This document shows positions 1-23,539 of a stretch of 64,000 nt of DNA, in pieces; position 1 is the first letter of the stretch; every line of letters begins with the position of its first letter. Both the position numbers and the translations under genes were made by a program. Under the pieces are notes generated by a model. That model was not told the DNA's origin. It ran no database searches and worked only from the letters and a program-made list of their open reading frames with translations. Source of the DNA: Lobulomyces angularis (taxonomy: Eukaryota > Chytridiomycota > Chytridiomycetes > Lobulomycetales > Lobulomycetaceae). The stretch covers positions 1 to 64,000 of the forward strand of contig JADHYX010000062.1 of NCBI GenBank assembly GCA_027604685.1, in the 5' to 3' direction.

Positions 1-30
1 AAAAAAAAAAAAAAAAAAATAATTAATATA

Positions 31-430
31 ATGAATGCTATTAGATTACTGAGATCAAGTTTAAAGATACCTACGAATAAGCCAGAGCAAGTTTTAAAAA
101 GTAAAGCCCACAATTTATTGTCGTATCATCCGGCTGATATCAATTTAAAAAGTTTTGCTAATCAAGATTTGGAATTGAGACCTTTAAAACTAAGAGATGT
201 TTGGGTGGAGCAAAGATATCGCAGGGAAGTTTTTGCCAAAACTAGAGGAAAATCTGTTAGAGTTTCTGTTTTGTATGACTTTTTCTAAAATTTTCAAAAG
301 AATTCAATTAATTTTTAATAATTGTTATTCTTAATGAAAAATTTTTTTATGTTTTCTTTTATTCTTTAGGTTTGGGAGAACCAGAAGCGCTGGAAAAGCG
401 AGTGATAAAAAGAAGAAAAAGAAGAAGTAA
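31..430 (+). CDS. Small basic protein with C-terminal lysine run (unrecognised)
   Basis: Two exons, 31..272 and 370..430, give about 100 residues. The intron starts GTATGA, ends TTCTTTAG, and the join keeps frame to a TAA at 428-430. The protein is basic. Its N-terminus (MNAIRLLRSSLKI) resembles an amphipathic mitochondrial presequence, the middle is rich in charged residues (LKLRDVWVEQRYRREVFAKT), and it ends in a run of seven lysines. I do not recognise the family. A mitochondrial ribosomal or nucleic-acid-binding role fits size, charge and N-terminus, but this is inference only. The ATG lies 11 bases after a poly-A stretch that opens the window, so an upstream exon cannot be excluded. Confidence 0.6.
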
Positions 431-779
431 CCTCGGAATGAATTCTAATACTTTTTACAATATTATTTATTGCAATATTATAATAATATATTATTGAGTT
501 TAAAACCAGCAAATTATTTCTTAAAATTAAAGATGTTTTTAAATGCAACCCCATTAGAAAAATTTTTAGTTGTTGATCTATTTTCAATAGTCAGATACTC
601 TCTATACCATTTTGTTTTATACAACACTGTTGCATAAATATGTTATGATGTTAATTTAGAATTGTTTAGCAAGTTAAATAAAATATATGTAGAATGAGAA
701 GATAGTTTGTAATTTTTTTTAAACTCAGATGACACGCTGAAATATAAAATTATAAAACACACATCTTAATAAAACAACT
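431..779. other. Intergenic, no gene seen
   Basis: AT-rich spacer between the small basic gene and the A-B tandem cluster. The minus-strand reading frame over 366-587 has no family resemblance and overlaps exon 2 of the upstream gene, so I treat it as chance. Confidence 0.6.
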
Positions 780-1255
780 ATGGAGGAAATCGATTCTTTC
801 AAATCTTATCTGGATGACTTGGTGAAAATGTTTTTAAAGGACAAACCTGTGAAACCGCCAACTTTTAGAAACCATTGTAGTCCTAAGAAAACTAATTACC
901 AAATTTGGAAAGAAAGTGAAGAATCAAAATTGTTATATGCGAACATGGATAACCCATACTCAAAAAAAAAAATAGAATTACCTGAAAGTGTTGAAGTTAA
1001 TCTGGAAAATGTGCACCAAAAACTTGTTTTACCTGATCTAAAAAAAAAAATGGATGTATTATTGGGTGTAGCAGAGTTCAACTCAAGATTTGGTGAAATA
1101 GATGAAAGGGTAACATTAAAGGAAAAAAAATCTGCCACTGAAATCTTAAATTTAAAATATATCTGCTATACCTATGTTTACCACATTTAATAACTGTCTT
1201 TAATTATTTGCTTTAGTCGAAACTGTTGGGAATAGGTTCATCTTCTGCCACGTAA
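780..1255 (+). CDS. Gene A: small acidic protein, first copy of tandem pair
   Basis: Two exons, 780..1109 and 1217..1255, give about 122 residues. It begins MEEIDSFKSYLDDLVKMF, has a PTFRN motif and an aromatic YQIW motif, then a conserved LLGVAEFNSRFG block near the C-terminus, ending SKLLGIGSSSAT. The second copy (A', 2591-3115) shares all of these blocks and the same exon layout with a phase-0 intron before S-x-LLG, which supports both models. I do not recognise the family. No signal peptide or membrane segment is seen; the N-terminus could form a short amphipathic helix. It lies directly upstream of an R-SNARE gene in both copies, so a linked membrane-traffic role is possible but only inferred. 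Confidence 0.75.
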
Positions 1256-1315
1256 AATAACTCAAAATAACTCTAATACAATAAAATATAAAAAAAAAAC
1301 TTTAAAAGTATTGAT

Positions 1316-2261
1316 ATTGAAAGTAATGTGACTTCAGATGGAAAAAAAATTTTAAACGAATGCAACATTATTGCAGATTTAACGAATCTGGCCCTACACA
1401 AAATGATGCAAAGAGGCGAAACCCTGTATGATATTAAAGTAAGGGCCGGTAAGAATCTAAAACCATATATTATTTTTTTAATAAATTTAATACCTTCACA
1501 ATTAGATAATTTAAAAGGCGCAGGAAATTTGTTTAAAAAAAAAACGGCTAATGTTGAAAGAGATACTTATGTTCAAAGCTTGAAAGTAAGTAATTTTTAG
1601 AAAAATTCAAGTAAGATATTTCTCTGCAGCATACTGGAATTTTGAAAGGTTTAAGTTTTTGGTTTATGTTTTGTGTAGTTTGTAATATTTAAATACAAAT
1701 TTTAATTGATTTTAATTTTTTTCAGTTATATGTCTAACTTTTGTCATTTGGAGTAAGACTTTAAACCCATTTTTGTTCTATATTAAGTGAAAATTGTTTT
1801 TTTTTTGAAAAAGTTTTCAAATTTATTCTCGGATGGGATCGATCATGTATCGGTGCTGCACCTGGTACTGTTTGGGGTTGCCCAATTACATGCACACCTG
1901 GAACTTTGGGTAAGATTGCATTTGAATTGATTTTTTTAATTAAAATCATTTAGGTTGTCCACTAGGAATGCCCCCGGTAATGCCTGGAGTTCCTGGAGCG
2001 CCGGGAGGAGCACCTATGGTTCCTGGAGCACCTTCTGGAGCACCCACGATTCCTGGTGCACCTCCTGGAGCACCTATGATTCCTGGGGCTCCTCCTGGAG
2101 CACCTGCTACCCCAAAACCACCATCAGTTTACATAACGTATAGTTCTCTAAACTATGTAAAAGGATATTTAAAAAATCTATGCATTAAAATAAAAATGTT
2201 TAATTTCAGGGAAAAGGCACGCAAAACTCAAACTTGGATTAATTATAACAAACCGTTATAG
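1316..2261 (+). CDS. Gene B: R-SNARE (synaptobrevin-like) with PGAP-repeat lumenal tail
   Basis: Six exons: 1316..1448, 1506..1585, 1630..1681, 1726..1752, 1814..1909, 1954..2261. The first four match B' in length exactly. The SNARE core has the zero-layer arginine in MMQRGETLYDIK, followed by RADNLKGAGNLFKKK and a juxtamembrane VERDTYVQSLK, aligning without gaps to synaptobrevins. A single membrane helix follows (FWFMFCVVFICLTFVIW). After it, instead of ending, the protein continues on the lumenal or extracellular side with WDRSC, two more cysteines, and about 60 residues of PGAP/PGAPPGAP repeats. An alternative last splice (2126 to 2210) would end at 2242. No in-frame ATG exists upstream; the codon matching the B' ATG is ATT at 1316, and GTG follows at 1328. 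Known: R-SNAREs drive vesicle fusion. Inferred: the tail is exposed after fusion. Confidence 0.8.
1954..2126 (+). repeat. PGAP/PGAPPGAP-coding tandem repeat
   Basis: Imperfect tandem DNA repeats built on a GGAGCACCT...CCTGG unit encode Pro-Gly-Ala-Pro with interspersed Met, Val, Ile and Thr. This lies in the last exon of gene B. Paralogue B' has only GCPIGAPAVPPIKLPGT at the same place, so the repeat probably expanded after duplication. Confidence 0.85.
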
Positions 2262-2280
2262 GAAAATTACAGTTGAATTT

Positions 2281-2286
2281 AATAAA
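2281..2286 (+). terminator. Putative poly(A) signal AATAAA for gene B
   Basis: AATAAA lies about 20 bases past the stop of gene B. The motif is common by chance in such AT-rich DNA. Confidence 0.35.
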
Positions 2287-2590
2287 TATAAAAATTTATT
2301 TATCAATATTTTTGTGAAAATAAAAAATTTACAAGCTAATTTTTGATATTTTAATTTAATCCAGTATTCCTCTTAGTTCTTTAAGTTAATGTAAATACCA
2401 TTGTTTTATTGATGCATTTCAGTTTAATACAGATTCCTTTTTATAAGTTATTAACGTTATAGTAAATTCTGAGCCTTTTTCTATTTTTTTTTTGTAATTT
2501 CATTTGTTAACCAATCAGAGTGAAAATTAAACCAAACAAATTGTTTCAAGTGTTTTGTATATTACAAACTATTATTAACCTCCAAAATAT

Positions 2591-3115
2591 ATGGAAGAAA
2601 TCAACTCTTTCAAATCATACCTAGAAGATCTTACTAATATTTTTTCAATAGAAAAAGAACTTCAACCGTTGCCAACTTTTAGAAACCGCAATAGCCACCA
2701 AATAGATAAAATTCAAGGCAGTAATTACCATATCTGGAAAAATAATGTTGAAGTTAAAAAGATGTTAAGAAATGAGAACAATATTCCAAAAAAAATTGTA
2801 TTAGATGAAAATAAAGATAGCAACAGCAATAACAATACTGAAGGAAATGAAGTTAACGAAAAAGAAAATGAACCAGTTCTAATTACCATAAAAAACAAGA
2901 CTCGGTTAATCTTGGGTGTTGCAGAATACACCTCCAAATACGAAAATGGTGAAGATGCAGACGAAACGGTATTCTAAATTTTTCTTTTTACTTTAAATTG
3001 TTTTCCCTTTTATTTAATTTCGTTTTAATTTTATTTTTTTAAGTCAGCATTATTAGGTGGTTGTTCATCTACAAGGTGCAGAAAAGAAATTATTTTTAAT
3101 TTTATTAATACATAG
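2591..3115 (+). CDS. Gene A': second copy of gene A
   Basis: Two exons, 2591..2968 and 3044..3115, give about 149 residues. It begins MEEINSFKSYLEDLTNIF, has PTFRN, the aromatic YHIW motif, and LILGVAEYTSKYENGE, then SALLGGCSSTRC after the phase-0 intron. It is clearly a paralogue of gene A but carries an insertion rich in Asn, Glu and Lys around residues 75-95 and a longer C-terminus. Family unknown. The order A-B-A'-B' on one strand shows the pair was copied as a unit. The central Asn/Glu stretch looks disordered and shows the copies have diverged freely there, while the N-terminal block and the LGVAE block are held, so those are the likely functional parts. Confidence 0.75.
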
Positions 3116-3148
3116 CATCATTATTAAAAAATTTTAACTAGAATAAAC

Positions 3149-3850
3149 ATGCAGTATAATTCAACAAATGATGAGCGGGAAATATTAAAGGAATGTGATC
3201 TTGTGACATCGATGGCAAATTCTGCTGTACATAAATTAATACAGCGAGGTGAAGCAATAGTGGATATAAAGGCCAGGGCAGGTACCAGCAAAAACTGAGA
3301 TTAATTAGTATTTAATTGAAAAAAGATAGTTTAAAAGGCGCCGGAAAATTATTTAAAAAGAAAGCAGTGAATGTAGAAAGAGACAGCTATGTTCAAAGTT
3401 TAAAAGTATTTTCTTTTTTTGTTACATTCTTATAATTTTTTGGGTAATATAGCATACAGGAATATTACGCGGGATAAAAGTATGGTTTGTCCTATGTGTT
3501 GTTTGTAAGTTGAATTAAGAAAATAACATATTTTATTAAGTTAATTTTTTTTTTAGTTATTTGTTTAACATTTGTGATTTGGGGTAGGAAAATTTTATAC
3601 AATCTAAGTACTTAATTGCACTTTTAAGTATTTAAGTTCATTCTTAGTTGGGATCGATCTTGTGTAGGGGCACCTCCTGGAACAGTGTGGGGATGTGGTG
3701 GTTGCATACCAGGGACTGTTGGTAAAATATTAATTATTTAAAAATCTTTTAAAATGTATATTTTCAATAATAAACAATTTTTTTAAATGATTAATAGGAT
3801 GTCCTATTGGTGCACCTGCAGTTCCTCCAATCAAACTTCCAGGAACATAA
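3149..3850 (+). CDS. Gene B': R-SNARE (synaptobrevin-like), short lumenal tail
   Basis: Six exons: 3149..3281, 3326..3405, 3453..3504, 3557..3583, about 3629..3721, 3798..3850, giving about 145 residues. It starts at a clear ATG (MQYNSTNDEREILKECD). The R-SNARE core has LIQRGEAIVDIKARAD with the zero-layer arginine, then LKGAGKLFKKKAVNVERDSY. The membrane helix (VWFVLCVVFICLTFVIWG) is followed by FKFILSWDRSCVGAPPGT, a GCGGC cysteine cluster and a short Gly/Pro-rich end. The post-membrane Cys/Gly/Pro segment is therefore common to both copies and not an artefact; typical synaptobrevins have only a few residues after the helix. Splice phases agree throughout. A vesicle-fusion role is known for the family; the specific compartment is not evident. 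Confidence 0.85.
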
Positions 3851-4142
3851 GTAAAAAAAAATTAGTGATTAAATTTTTTAAATTAGAAAATTTATTTGCA
3901 AATAAATACTATTATATTTCAAATTTCTTCTTTACACCTAAACTTTAAAATTTTTTACTCATTTTTAGTTTCTTGTAAACTATGTCCAAAAAAGGGGCGT
4001 AAAGGCTTGATAAAAATTTAAGAAGAGTTTGTTACCTTTAATCATTATTATTTGATTTTATTTACGCCAAAGCTTTTTATTATTACAAGATATTAGTTAT
4101 TAAAAATAAATAGTAGAAAATTAAATATTGAAAATGAATGAA

Positions 4143-5444
4143 TTAAAAATCAAGAAAAAGTTCACTATGAAGATCTGCACCTGGAAGCCCATATGGTTCA
4201 TAATCCTCAACATACACATCAAAATTACTCGCATCACCAGGATGCAATAGTTTTGGAATGAAAGGGGCGGGAATATTCCTCTTTAGTAACGCATCCCAAT
4301 TAACCCCTACAAACCACTTATGCAGTTTAATATCTTCCACCCCATTTTTTAAGTTTCCAAATCTTTTGGATAAATCTGGTGTTAGTAACTTTTTCACCAA
4401 GTCTTTCGCTATTGGATCAAAAAATGATGGAAATTGTAATTTACAAGAAACAATTTTTTCGTATAGTTTAAAATGATCATCATCAAAAAATGGAGGATGA
4501 CCAGCAATCATCTAGTAAAAGAAATATTCAAACATACACATTTATATTCTTTAGCTCCATACCTCATAAATTAAAATTCCTAACGCCCACCAGTCTACCG
4601 CTTTTCCATAACCTTTAGATTGAATTATTTCTGGTGCCAAATAATCTGGTGTACCGCACAAAGTCCATGTCTGATCCGGAACAAATTTGGCAAACCCTAT
4701 ATAAATTTTTGTTTAACATCGTTTAATGAGAAAGCTTATACCAAAATCAGTAATTTTAATATTTCCTTTTGAGTCAACCAAAAGATTTTCTGGTTTTAGA
4801 TCACGATAAATGATATCCCGCTCGTGCAAATGTTCAAATGCTAAAACAACCTCAGCTGCGTAAAATTTGGCAACTTCTGCAGGAAATCTTCCAGCCTTTC
4901 GCAAATAACTAAACAATTCTCCACCCTATATAATTAATGTGAAAATCAAGATATAAAACTCATTAAAAGAAATTATTACAGAAACGTATTCTAAAACAAG
5001 AAATAAGTGAACGCTATCTTGAAATGTGCAAAATAAATTCACAGTAAAAGGCATAGAAACTTGCGCTAAAATTTTCTTTTCATTTAAAGTGTGCTCAACT
5101 TGTTTCAATCTAACAATTTCACTTTTTTTTAAAGCTTTCATTGCGTAATAAACCCCGCTGCAATTTAACTTTACCAAATGAACCCTACCAAAGCTTCCTG
5201 TTCCCAAAGTACGCAAAACAGTAAAATCAGAAAGAGAGTAACTCAGATGGCTCTTCGAACATAAAGAAAAATGATTTTCGGTCTCACCAGGTTTTGCATG
5301 CAATGGTTGGTTTGATATCTTTAAATTTGCAATTTCCTCTATGGTCAAGTCTTTGAAGTTTATTTTCGGTTTATTTTCAACAATGCTTCGAAATGAATGT
5401 AAATCACTTTTAATATTGTTTAAATTTTCGGTCTTCACTAACAT
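4143..5444 (-). CDS. cAMP-dependent protein kinase catalytic subunit
   Basis: Four exons on the minus strand (5444..4980, 4925..4742, 4696..4563, 4511..4143) give about 383 residues. A variable N-terminal region of about 75 residues precedes the kinase domain. Visible are the glycine loop [11 protein letters not shown], the lysine in YAMKALKK, the catalytic loop YRDLKPEN, the DFG magnesium motif split by an intron, the activation segment [13 protein letters not shown] with the phosphorylatable Thr, and the AGC tail ending FLDF, the terminal F-x-x-F motif typical of PKA. The start is the first ATG in frame with the kinase domain ([10 protein letters not shown]). Known role: phosphorylates targets when cAMP releases the regulatory subunit. 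A cAMP-receptor-like GPCR lies in the same window (38.9-40.4 kb). Confidence 0.95.
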
Positions 5445-5714
5445 CTTTTGAAAAGCTTGAAGGAAATTGTAGAAAATTTTTTTAAAAAAAATTCTGATTG
5501 CCACATTTTTTCAAATTAATACCACTATCAAACAAATGAGGTTAAAGTTGTTATAAGCATGATTACGAGGCAGGACTGATATTTGATATGAGAGCTGCAT
5601 TATAACTATATTTTCAAGTTCATTTCATTCAAAATGAAATTAAATTTCTTATTCAACTTTATGTGCTATTTACATCAGTTATATTAAGTTAAAAAAAAAA
5701 GTTGAAAGCAGTTT

Positions 5715-6171
5715 TTAGTCAAATAAGCTATTATTTCTTGAGATTTCGTAGTTTGGTCCCTCGGTTAATAAATCGTCTTGTTCATTTGCTTCACTTTGCA
5801 CAACTTTAGGGTGTAATATCTCTTTTTCCAATGCTGAATTTTCATCAATGTCATGTAAACTTATTTCTTTAAATGACAATCTTCCTGGTAACAGATAATT
5901 TAAAATAATTAGTATTACTAGTTTTCAAAGTTGACTTTGTTTTCTAAGAAATTTTCATATTGTGTTTACCAGAAATAGAAGACTTTCTAGGTTTAGCAAC
6001 GGAAATCCTTTGATCTTCACCGCTGTACTTCACTTGTGTTTGTTCTTCCAGTTTTTTAAAATTATCAGTTAACCTTTTGTTTGATCTTACTAGATAAATA
6101 GTCAGTGCTACAAGACAAGAAACTGCCACTAAAATGATAGCTATTAATACTAAGATTAGATTGATTTCCAT
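5715..6171 (-). CDS. Small single-pass membrane protein (unrecognised)
   Basis: Two exons, 6171..5970 and 5884..5715, give about 123 residues. The N-terminus is a strong membrane segment (LILVLIAIILVAVSCLVA) starting almost at residue 4, without a clear cleavage site, so it is a signal anchor or type III single-pass protein. The remaining roughly 95 residues are hydrophilic and acidic toward the end, with a possible short coiled coil (NKRLTDNFKKLEEQTQ) and basic, serine-rich PRKSSISGRLSF, which contains an R-K-S-S / R-x-S type site that a PKA-like kinase could phosphorylate (inference). I do not recognise the family. It lies between PKA and acireductone dioxygenase on the same strand; no functional link is implied. 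Confidence 0.65.
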
Positions 6172-6720
6172 AGAGATTTTTCTTATTCAAAATGTTAATA
6201 ATTTTCGCACTTTTTTCTTAAAAATTTTACAAAAATTTTACTTCATTAATTTTTCGTTTAATTTTTGTTTCAATCTACACAACTTATTTAACTATTATAT
6301 TTCGTAATTTAACTTTAAAATAAGTAAAATTAATTTTCCTTAAATTAATGTTCTATGAATAGTGTATATTTGTTATAAGTGAGGATGAGTGTAATCAAAG
6401 TTTGGGCATATGGGATGTAAATTAGAGTTGTAATAAAATCTTCCTTTTTATTACTTCAATATTTTATCAACAGTTATTTTGGAGTTTAGTTTGCGTAATA
6501 GAGAAATGAAAAAAGATCAAATTCTTTGCAGTTGCATTGTTGACTGGGGATGTGTTAATGGGTTATTCTATTCAATAAAAATTAACTGAACAACACTGAG
6601 AATCAAAGAGTTTTGTTTATTAAGAGAGTAAAAGATTTTCGAAAAAATAACCTTCAAAAAGAAGTTATCAATAATCGCAATTCTACAATCGACTAAGTAA
6701 GTAAAACAACTTTAAACAAC
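6172..6720. other. Intergenic, no gene seen
   Basis: AT-rich DNA between the start of the small membrane-protein gene and the 3' end of acireductone dioxygenase. No reading frame or RNA gene could be supported. Confidence 0.6.
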
Positions 6721-7509
6721 TTAATTTGTAATGACAGATTTCAGATAATTCACTCGAGACTGACCTTCATCTGCTTCTTTACCACGATTAACAGGCGTCC
6801 TAAAATAGTAATAAAGAATTTGGCTGTGGTCAAAGTTATCATTTTTACCATTTAGGTTCATCCTTAAAAAGCCTTATTGCTATAGAAAAATAAAATGTAA
6901 TTTAAAAAATGCGCAAATGCGCAAAAAATACCTTGAATATAATCGTTTGTATCTGGAATAAAACGATGGTAAATTCCAATAGGTAAGATAATTAGATCAC
7001 TTTTTGCAACATGAATTCTGATCCAATTATCATTTTCATTACGAACATCGAAAAAACCTGAAAGTAAATAATAAAACCTTTTGGATAATTACATGATTTT
7101 ACCAGTCCCATCAATAATAAAACGAATTTCCTCATCATCATGTAAGTGCTCAGTAAAAAACATTTTAAGCTTCTCATCATAATCTAAAACAAACGTTGTT
7201 AAAATTACTGTGAAGTTGAAATCTAATACTTGGTAGTTTGTCCTTAGAAACACAGATAATATCCCTATTTTTATAGTCTCTTTCCTTTGCGAACGCATTA
7301 ACTTTATCCATATACCCGTCAGTATCAACATCAAAGTTGAAGTAAATTACACCTAATAATGTAAGAATTTTAAGTAATTAAATAGTAGTAGTTAAAGCTA
7401 AATTACCGATACGTTGCAAATCGCCAATAGTGACTTCTCTGTTTGGAGAATACTGATGTAGTTCTCTAGGATCACTTGAATCATCTTGATAATACCAAGC
7501 TGAAACCAT
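6721..7509 (-). CDS. Acireductone dioxygenase (methionine salvage)
   Basis: Six minus-strand exons (7509..7407, 7352..7230, 7183..7103, 7057..6932, 6879..6849, 6799..6721) give about 180 residues, the usual length of the family. The cupin metal-binding motif is in [15 protein letters not shown] (His-x-His and Glu) and the last ligand in GIYHRF. Also conserved are [14 protein letters not shown], with NY created by splicing, and [15 protein letters not shown] near the end. Known role: oxygen-dependent cleavage of acireductone to the keto-acid precursor of methionine (Fe form) or an off-pathway product (Ni form). The intron at 7229-7184 is only 46 nt; an apparently shorter alternative acceptor would break the conserved sequence. 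Cytosolic or nuclear location is usual. Confidence 0.95.
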
Positions 7510-7899
7510 TTCAAAAAAAAAAAAATTGATTTTCAGCCCCCAACAGAAAGAAGGTGGAATAAAAAATGTTTTGTAAAATTTTATTAATATGTAATGATAT
7601 ACTGATTATGTGTTGGTCTCTGCAAGATATCTTTTTAAAGTGTATAAAAATTTTAACAAAAATCAACCCAAAGGTTTTCTGAGAAGAAATTATTTCACAG
7701 TTCAAGAAATTCATAAATAATCCATCGACCGATACGTATTATATTGGATAATTAAACATTCAGCCACAGTAGGTATTTGCGTTTATAATCTACTGGTATC
7801 TTTAAAAATACGTGCTATCTTTTTTGCACTGAAGGTGAATTTTTTTTTCTAAACGCGAGAAATTTAATATTTTAATTTTTTTACTTTGTGGAAGAAGCA
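7510..7899. other. Divergent promoter region between ARD and dynein genes
   Basis: The two flanking genes are transcribed away from each other, so this stretch must hold both promoters. I see no recognisable motif; a poly-A run (7511-7524) lies just upstream of the ARD start codon. Confidence 0.5.
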
Positions 7900-21842
<13,943 letters not shown>

Positions 21843-21928
21843 CATAAAATGCAAAAATATATCTGGTAGCTGGAAAAGTCATTTATGTACTAGGTTAATA
21901 TAAAAATTAGTTATTATTTAGAAAAATC

Positions 21929-21938
21929 AATAAATAAA
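21929..21938 (+). terminator. Overlapping poly(A) signals after dynein gene
   Basis: Two overlapping AATAAA hexamers lie about 90 bases after the dynein stop codon, a fitting position for 3' end formation. Base composition makes the motif weak evidence alone. Confidence 0.45.
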
Positions 21939-21942
21939 AAGT

Positions 21943-22239
21943 GTAATTAAATTAAAGACCATTTAAAAAAAGCGTATTTTAATTAAATTTATCTGAGAGA
22001 GAGACCGGGCATGGTACAGGACAATTTGTACCATAAATTTTAACGCCCATAAAGTCTCAATTTTCCACAATTTAAACCAAGCAGTAATGAAATTGTGAAG
22101 GAAATTACATTAATTCAACAGAAGTTTTGCTGTCCAGATAGTCTCAATAAGCCACTAAAATTCCTTCCCACAGCCACAATTGCGCCACTAAAAATTCGTT
22201 TAAAAATTTTTTTTTTTTTTCTTGACAAAACTTTAAAAA
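21943..22239. other. Spacer before the decayed island, no gene seen
   Basis: Holds no supported gene. A GA-rich stretch (GAGAGAGACCGGGC, about 21994) and a long T run near 22208 are the only notable features. It marks the change from the intact dynein gene to the degenerate island. Confidence 0.5.
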
Positions 22240-23348
22240 ATGAAATGGAAAAAACAAGTATTTGTAGAATACAGCCATGACAACAATAATAAAATTCTAT
22301 ATCATCTTGAATTGAATAATCCTCTTTTCAAAAACATAATTCAATCTATCATCCAAAATGATACTGGTCTTGACAACATTAACATTTCTCACATTTACTC
22401 CACTTCTCCTCTGTCCTTCATCCTCACACTGTAAATCGTATTGGAAATGTTTAAAGTTTAAAAAAAATTTTAAGCGAAGTTTATACAAAGTTAAATCTTA
22501 CGATGACATTGATCCCACGGATATTGACATCCTTGATTTTTCAGAAATTCATAAATGTGGTGATTTTAAGTGTAGTAATGGTAAAAAAATAGTACAAACA
22601 AATCATAAATGTTTTTTACAACCAACAAAAAAGCTGGATGTAAAAACTAGATTAATATTTTTTGATTATGAAACTCAAACCAATGAAAATAAAATCCATG
22701 AAGTAAATCTAGCCACTGTCGAATACGAAGACCCTGATGAAAAAATTGTTTTTTATTCAGTTGAAGAATTTTATAATTTTGTTGTTGATGTTAATCACGA
22801 TAATTGTACTTTTATCGCCCACAGTGGGAAAGGCATTGACTTTCAGTTTATATTAAAATATATGGTTAACAATGGATTTACGCCTGATGCTACTACCAAC
22901 GGCAATAAAATAATGAAGATGCAATGCAATTTACAGGATCGAATAAAATCAAAAATTTCAAAAATAACATTTATCGACTCTTTAAATTTCTTTAATACTT
23001 CATTGGCAAAACTTCCTGAAATGTTTGGACTAGAGGATCAAGTTCGTAAAGGTTTTTTTCCATTCTTTTACAATGAAGAAAAAAATATGGACTTCCAAGG
23101 ATGGTTTTCAGAAATAGATATTGAGATGGTTGGTTATGGTGCAATGATGCCAAAGATGGCAGAAAAATATATGGTATAACACATATAAGAATTTACCCTA
23201 CAATTTTAAAAATTAGTTAATTGAATACTGCAAAAATGATACAATGATGTTGAAAAAATGTTGCTTAAAATTTAGAGAAATATTTAAAAATATTACTTCT
23301 TTAGATCCTTTTCAATACTCAATTATCGCTTCTGCATGTTTGTACTGA
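22240..23348 (+). pseudogene. Truncated protein-primed DNA polymerase B (Polinton/Maverick-like), exonuclease part
   Basis: The best-preserved frame runs 22358..23173. It shows a Cys/His cluster (HKCGDFKCSNGK), an Exo I-like FFDYETQT, an Exo II-like TFIAHSGKGIDFQFIL and TFIDSLNFF further on, as in protein-primed family B polymerases of Polintons and related elements. It reads on in phase across a 43-nt intron-like gap (GTATAA...TTAG, 23174..23216) into 23217..23348, which has YCKNDTMMLKK and DPFQYSIIASAC, then stops. The polymerase palm motifs expected downstream are absent. A possible N-terminal part (from ATG 22240) is in another frame. Alternatives: a linear-plasmid or virophage-type polymerase. 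I regard it as a broken mobile-element gene, not a working polymerase. Confidence 0.8.
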
Positions 23349-23539
23349 AAATGGTAGTGTAGATAGTTACAATGTAGTTATATTATAAGGTTTTCTTTGT
23401 TACACAAACCCTTGCTTGTTTGTTCCATTAATGGAAGACTTATAACTTGATCTATTTTATACTATTGTAATTTATCGTTTTTTTTTATATAATATTTCTA
23501 TTTTATTATTCTCATTTTTAATAATTTTTAAAATTTTAT
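23349..23539. other. Low-complexity T-rich DNA downstream of the polymerase remnant
   Basis: No coding potential seen. This is where the missing polymerase domain would be expected if the element were intact. Confidence 0.5.

Noticed and set aside
31..430. Assigning the first small gene to a named mitochondrial ribosomal protein family
   Set aside because: Size, charge and N-terminus fit, but no specific motif could be matched.
896..1138. Minus-strand reading frame opposite gene A
   Set aside because: A similar minus frame appears opposite A' only because A and A' are alike; the plus-strand frames have the conserved splice structure.
1954..2126. Collagen domain
   Set aside because: The repeats are P-G-A-P based and do not keep Gly at every third position, so a triple helix is not supported.
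1955..2143. A Trp/Ser-rich repeat protein in another plus-strand frame over the PGAP repeat
   Set aside because: It is a shifted reading of the same DNA repeat; the PGAP frame joins in phase to the conserved SNARE exons, this one does not.
7184..7229. A 22-nt intron in acireductone dioxygenase
   Set aside because: Using the first AG gives PIILTTFV; using the later AG (46-nt intron) gives the conserved [13 protein letters not shown].
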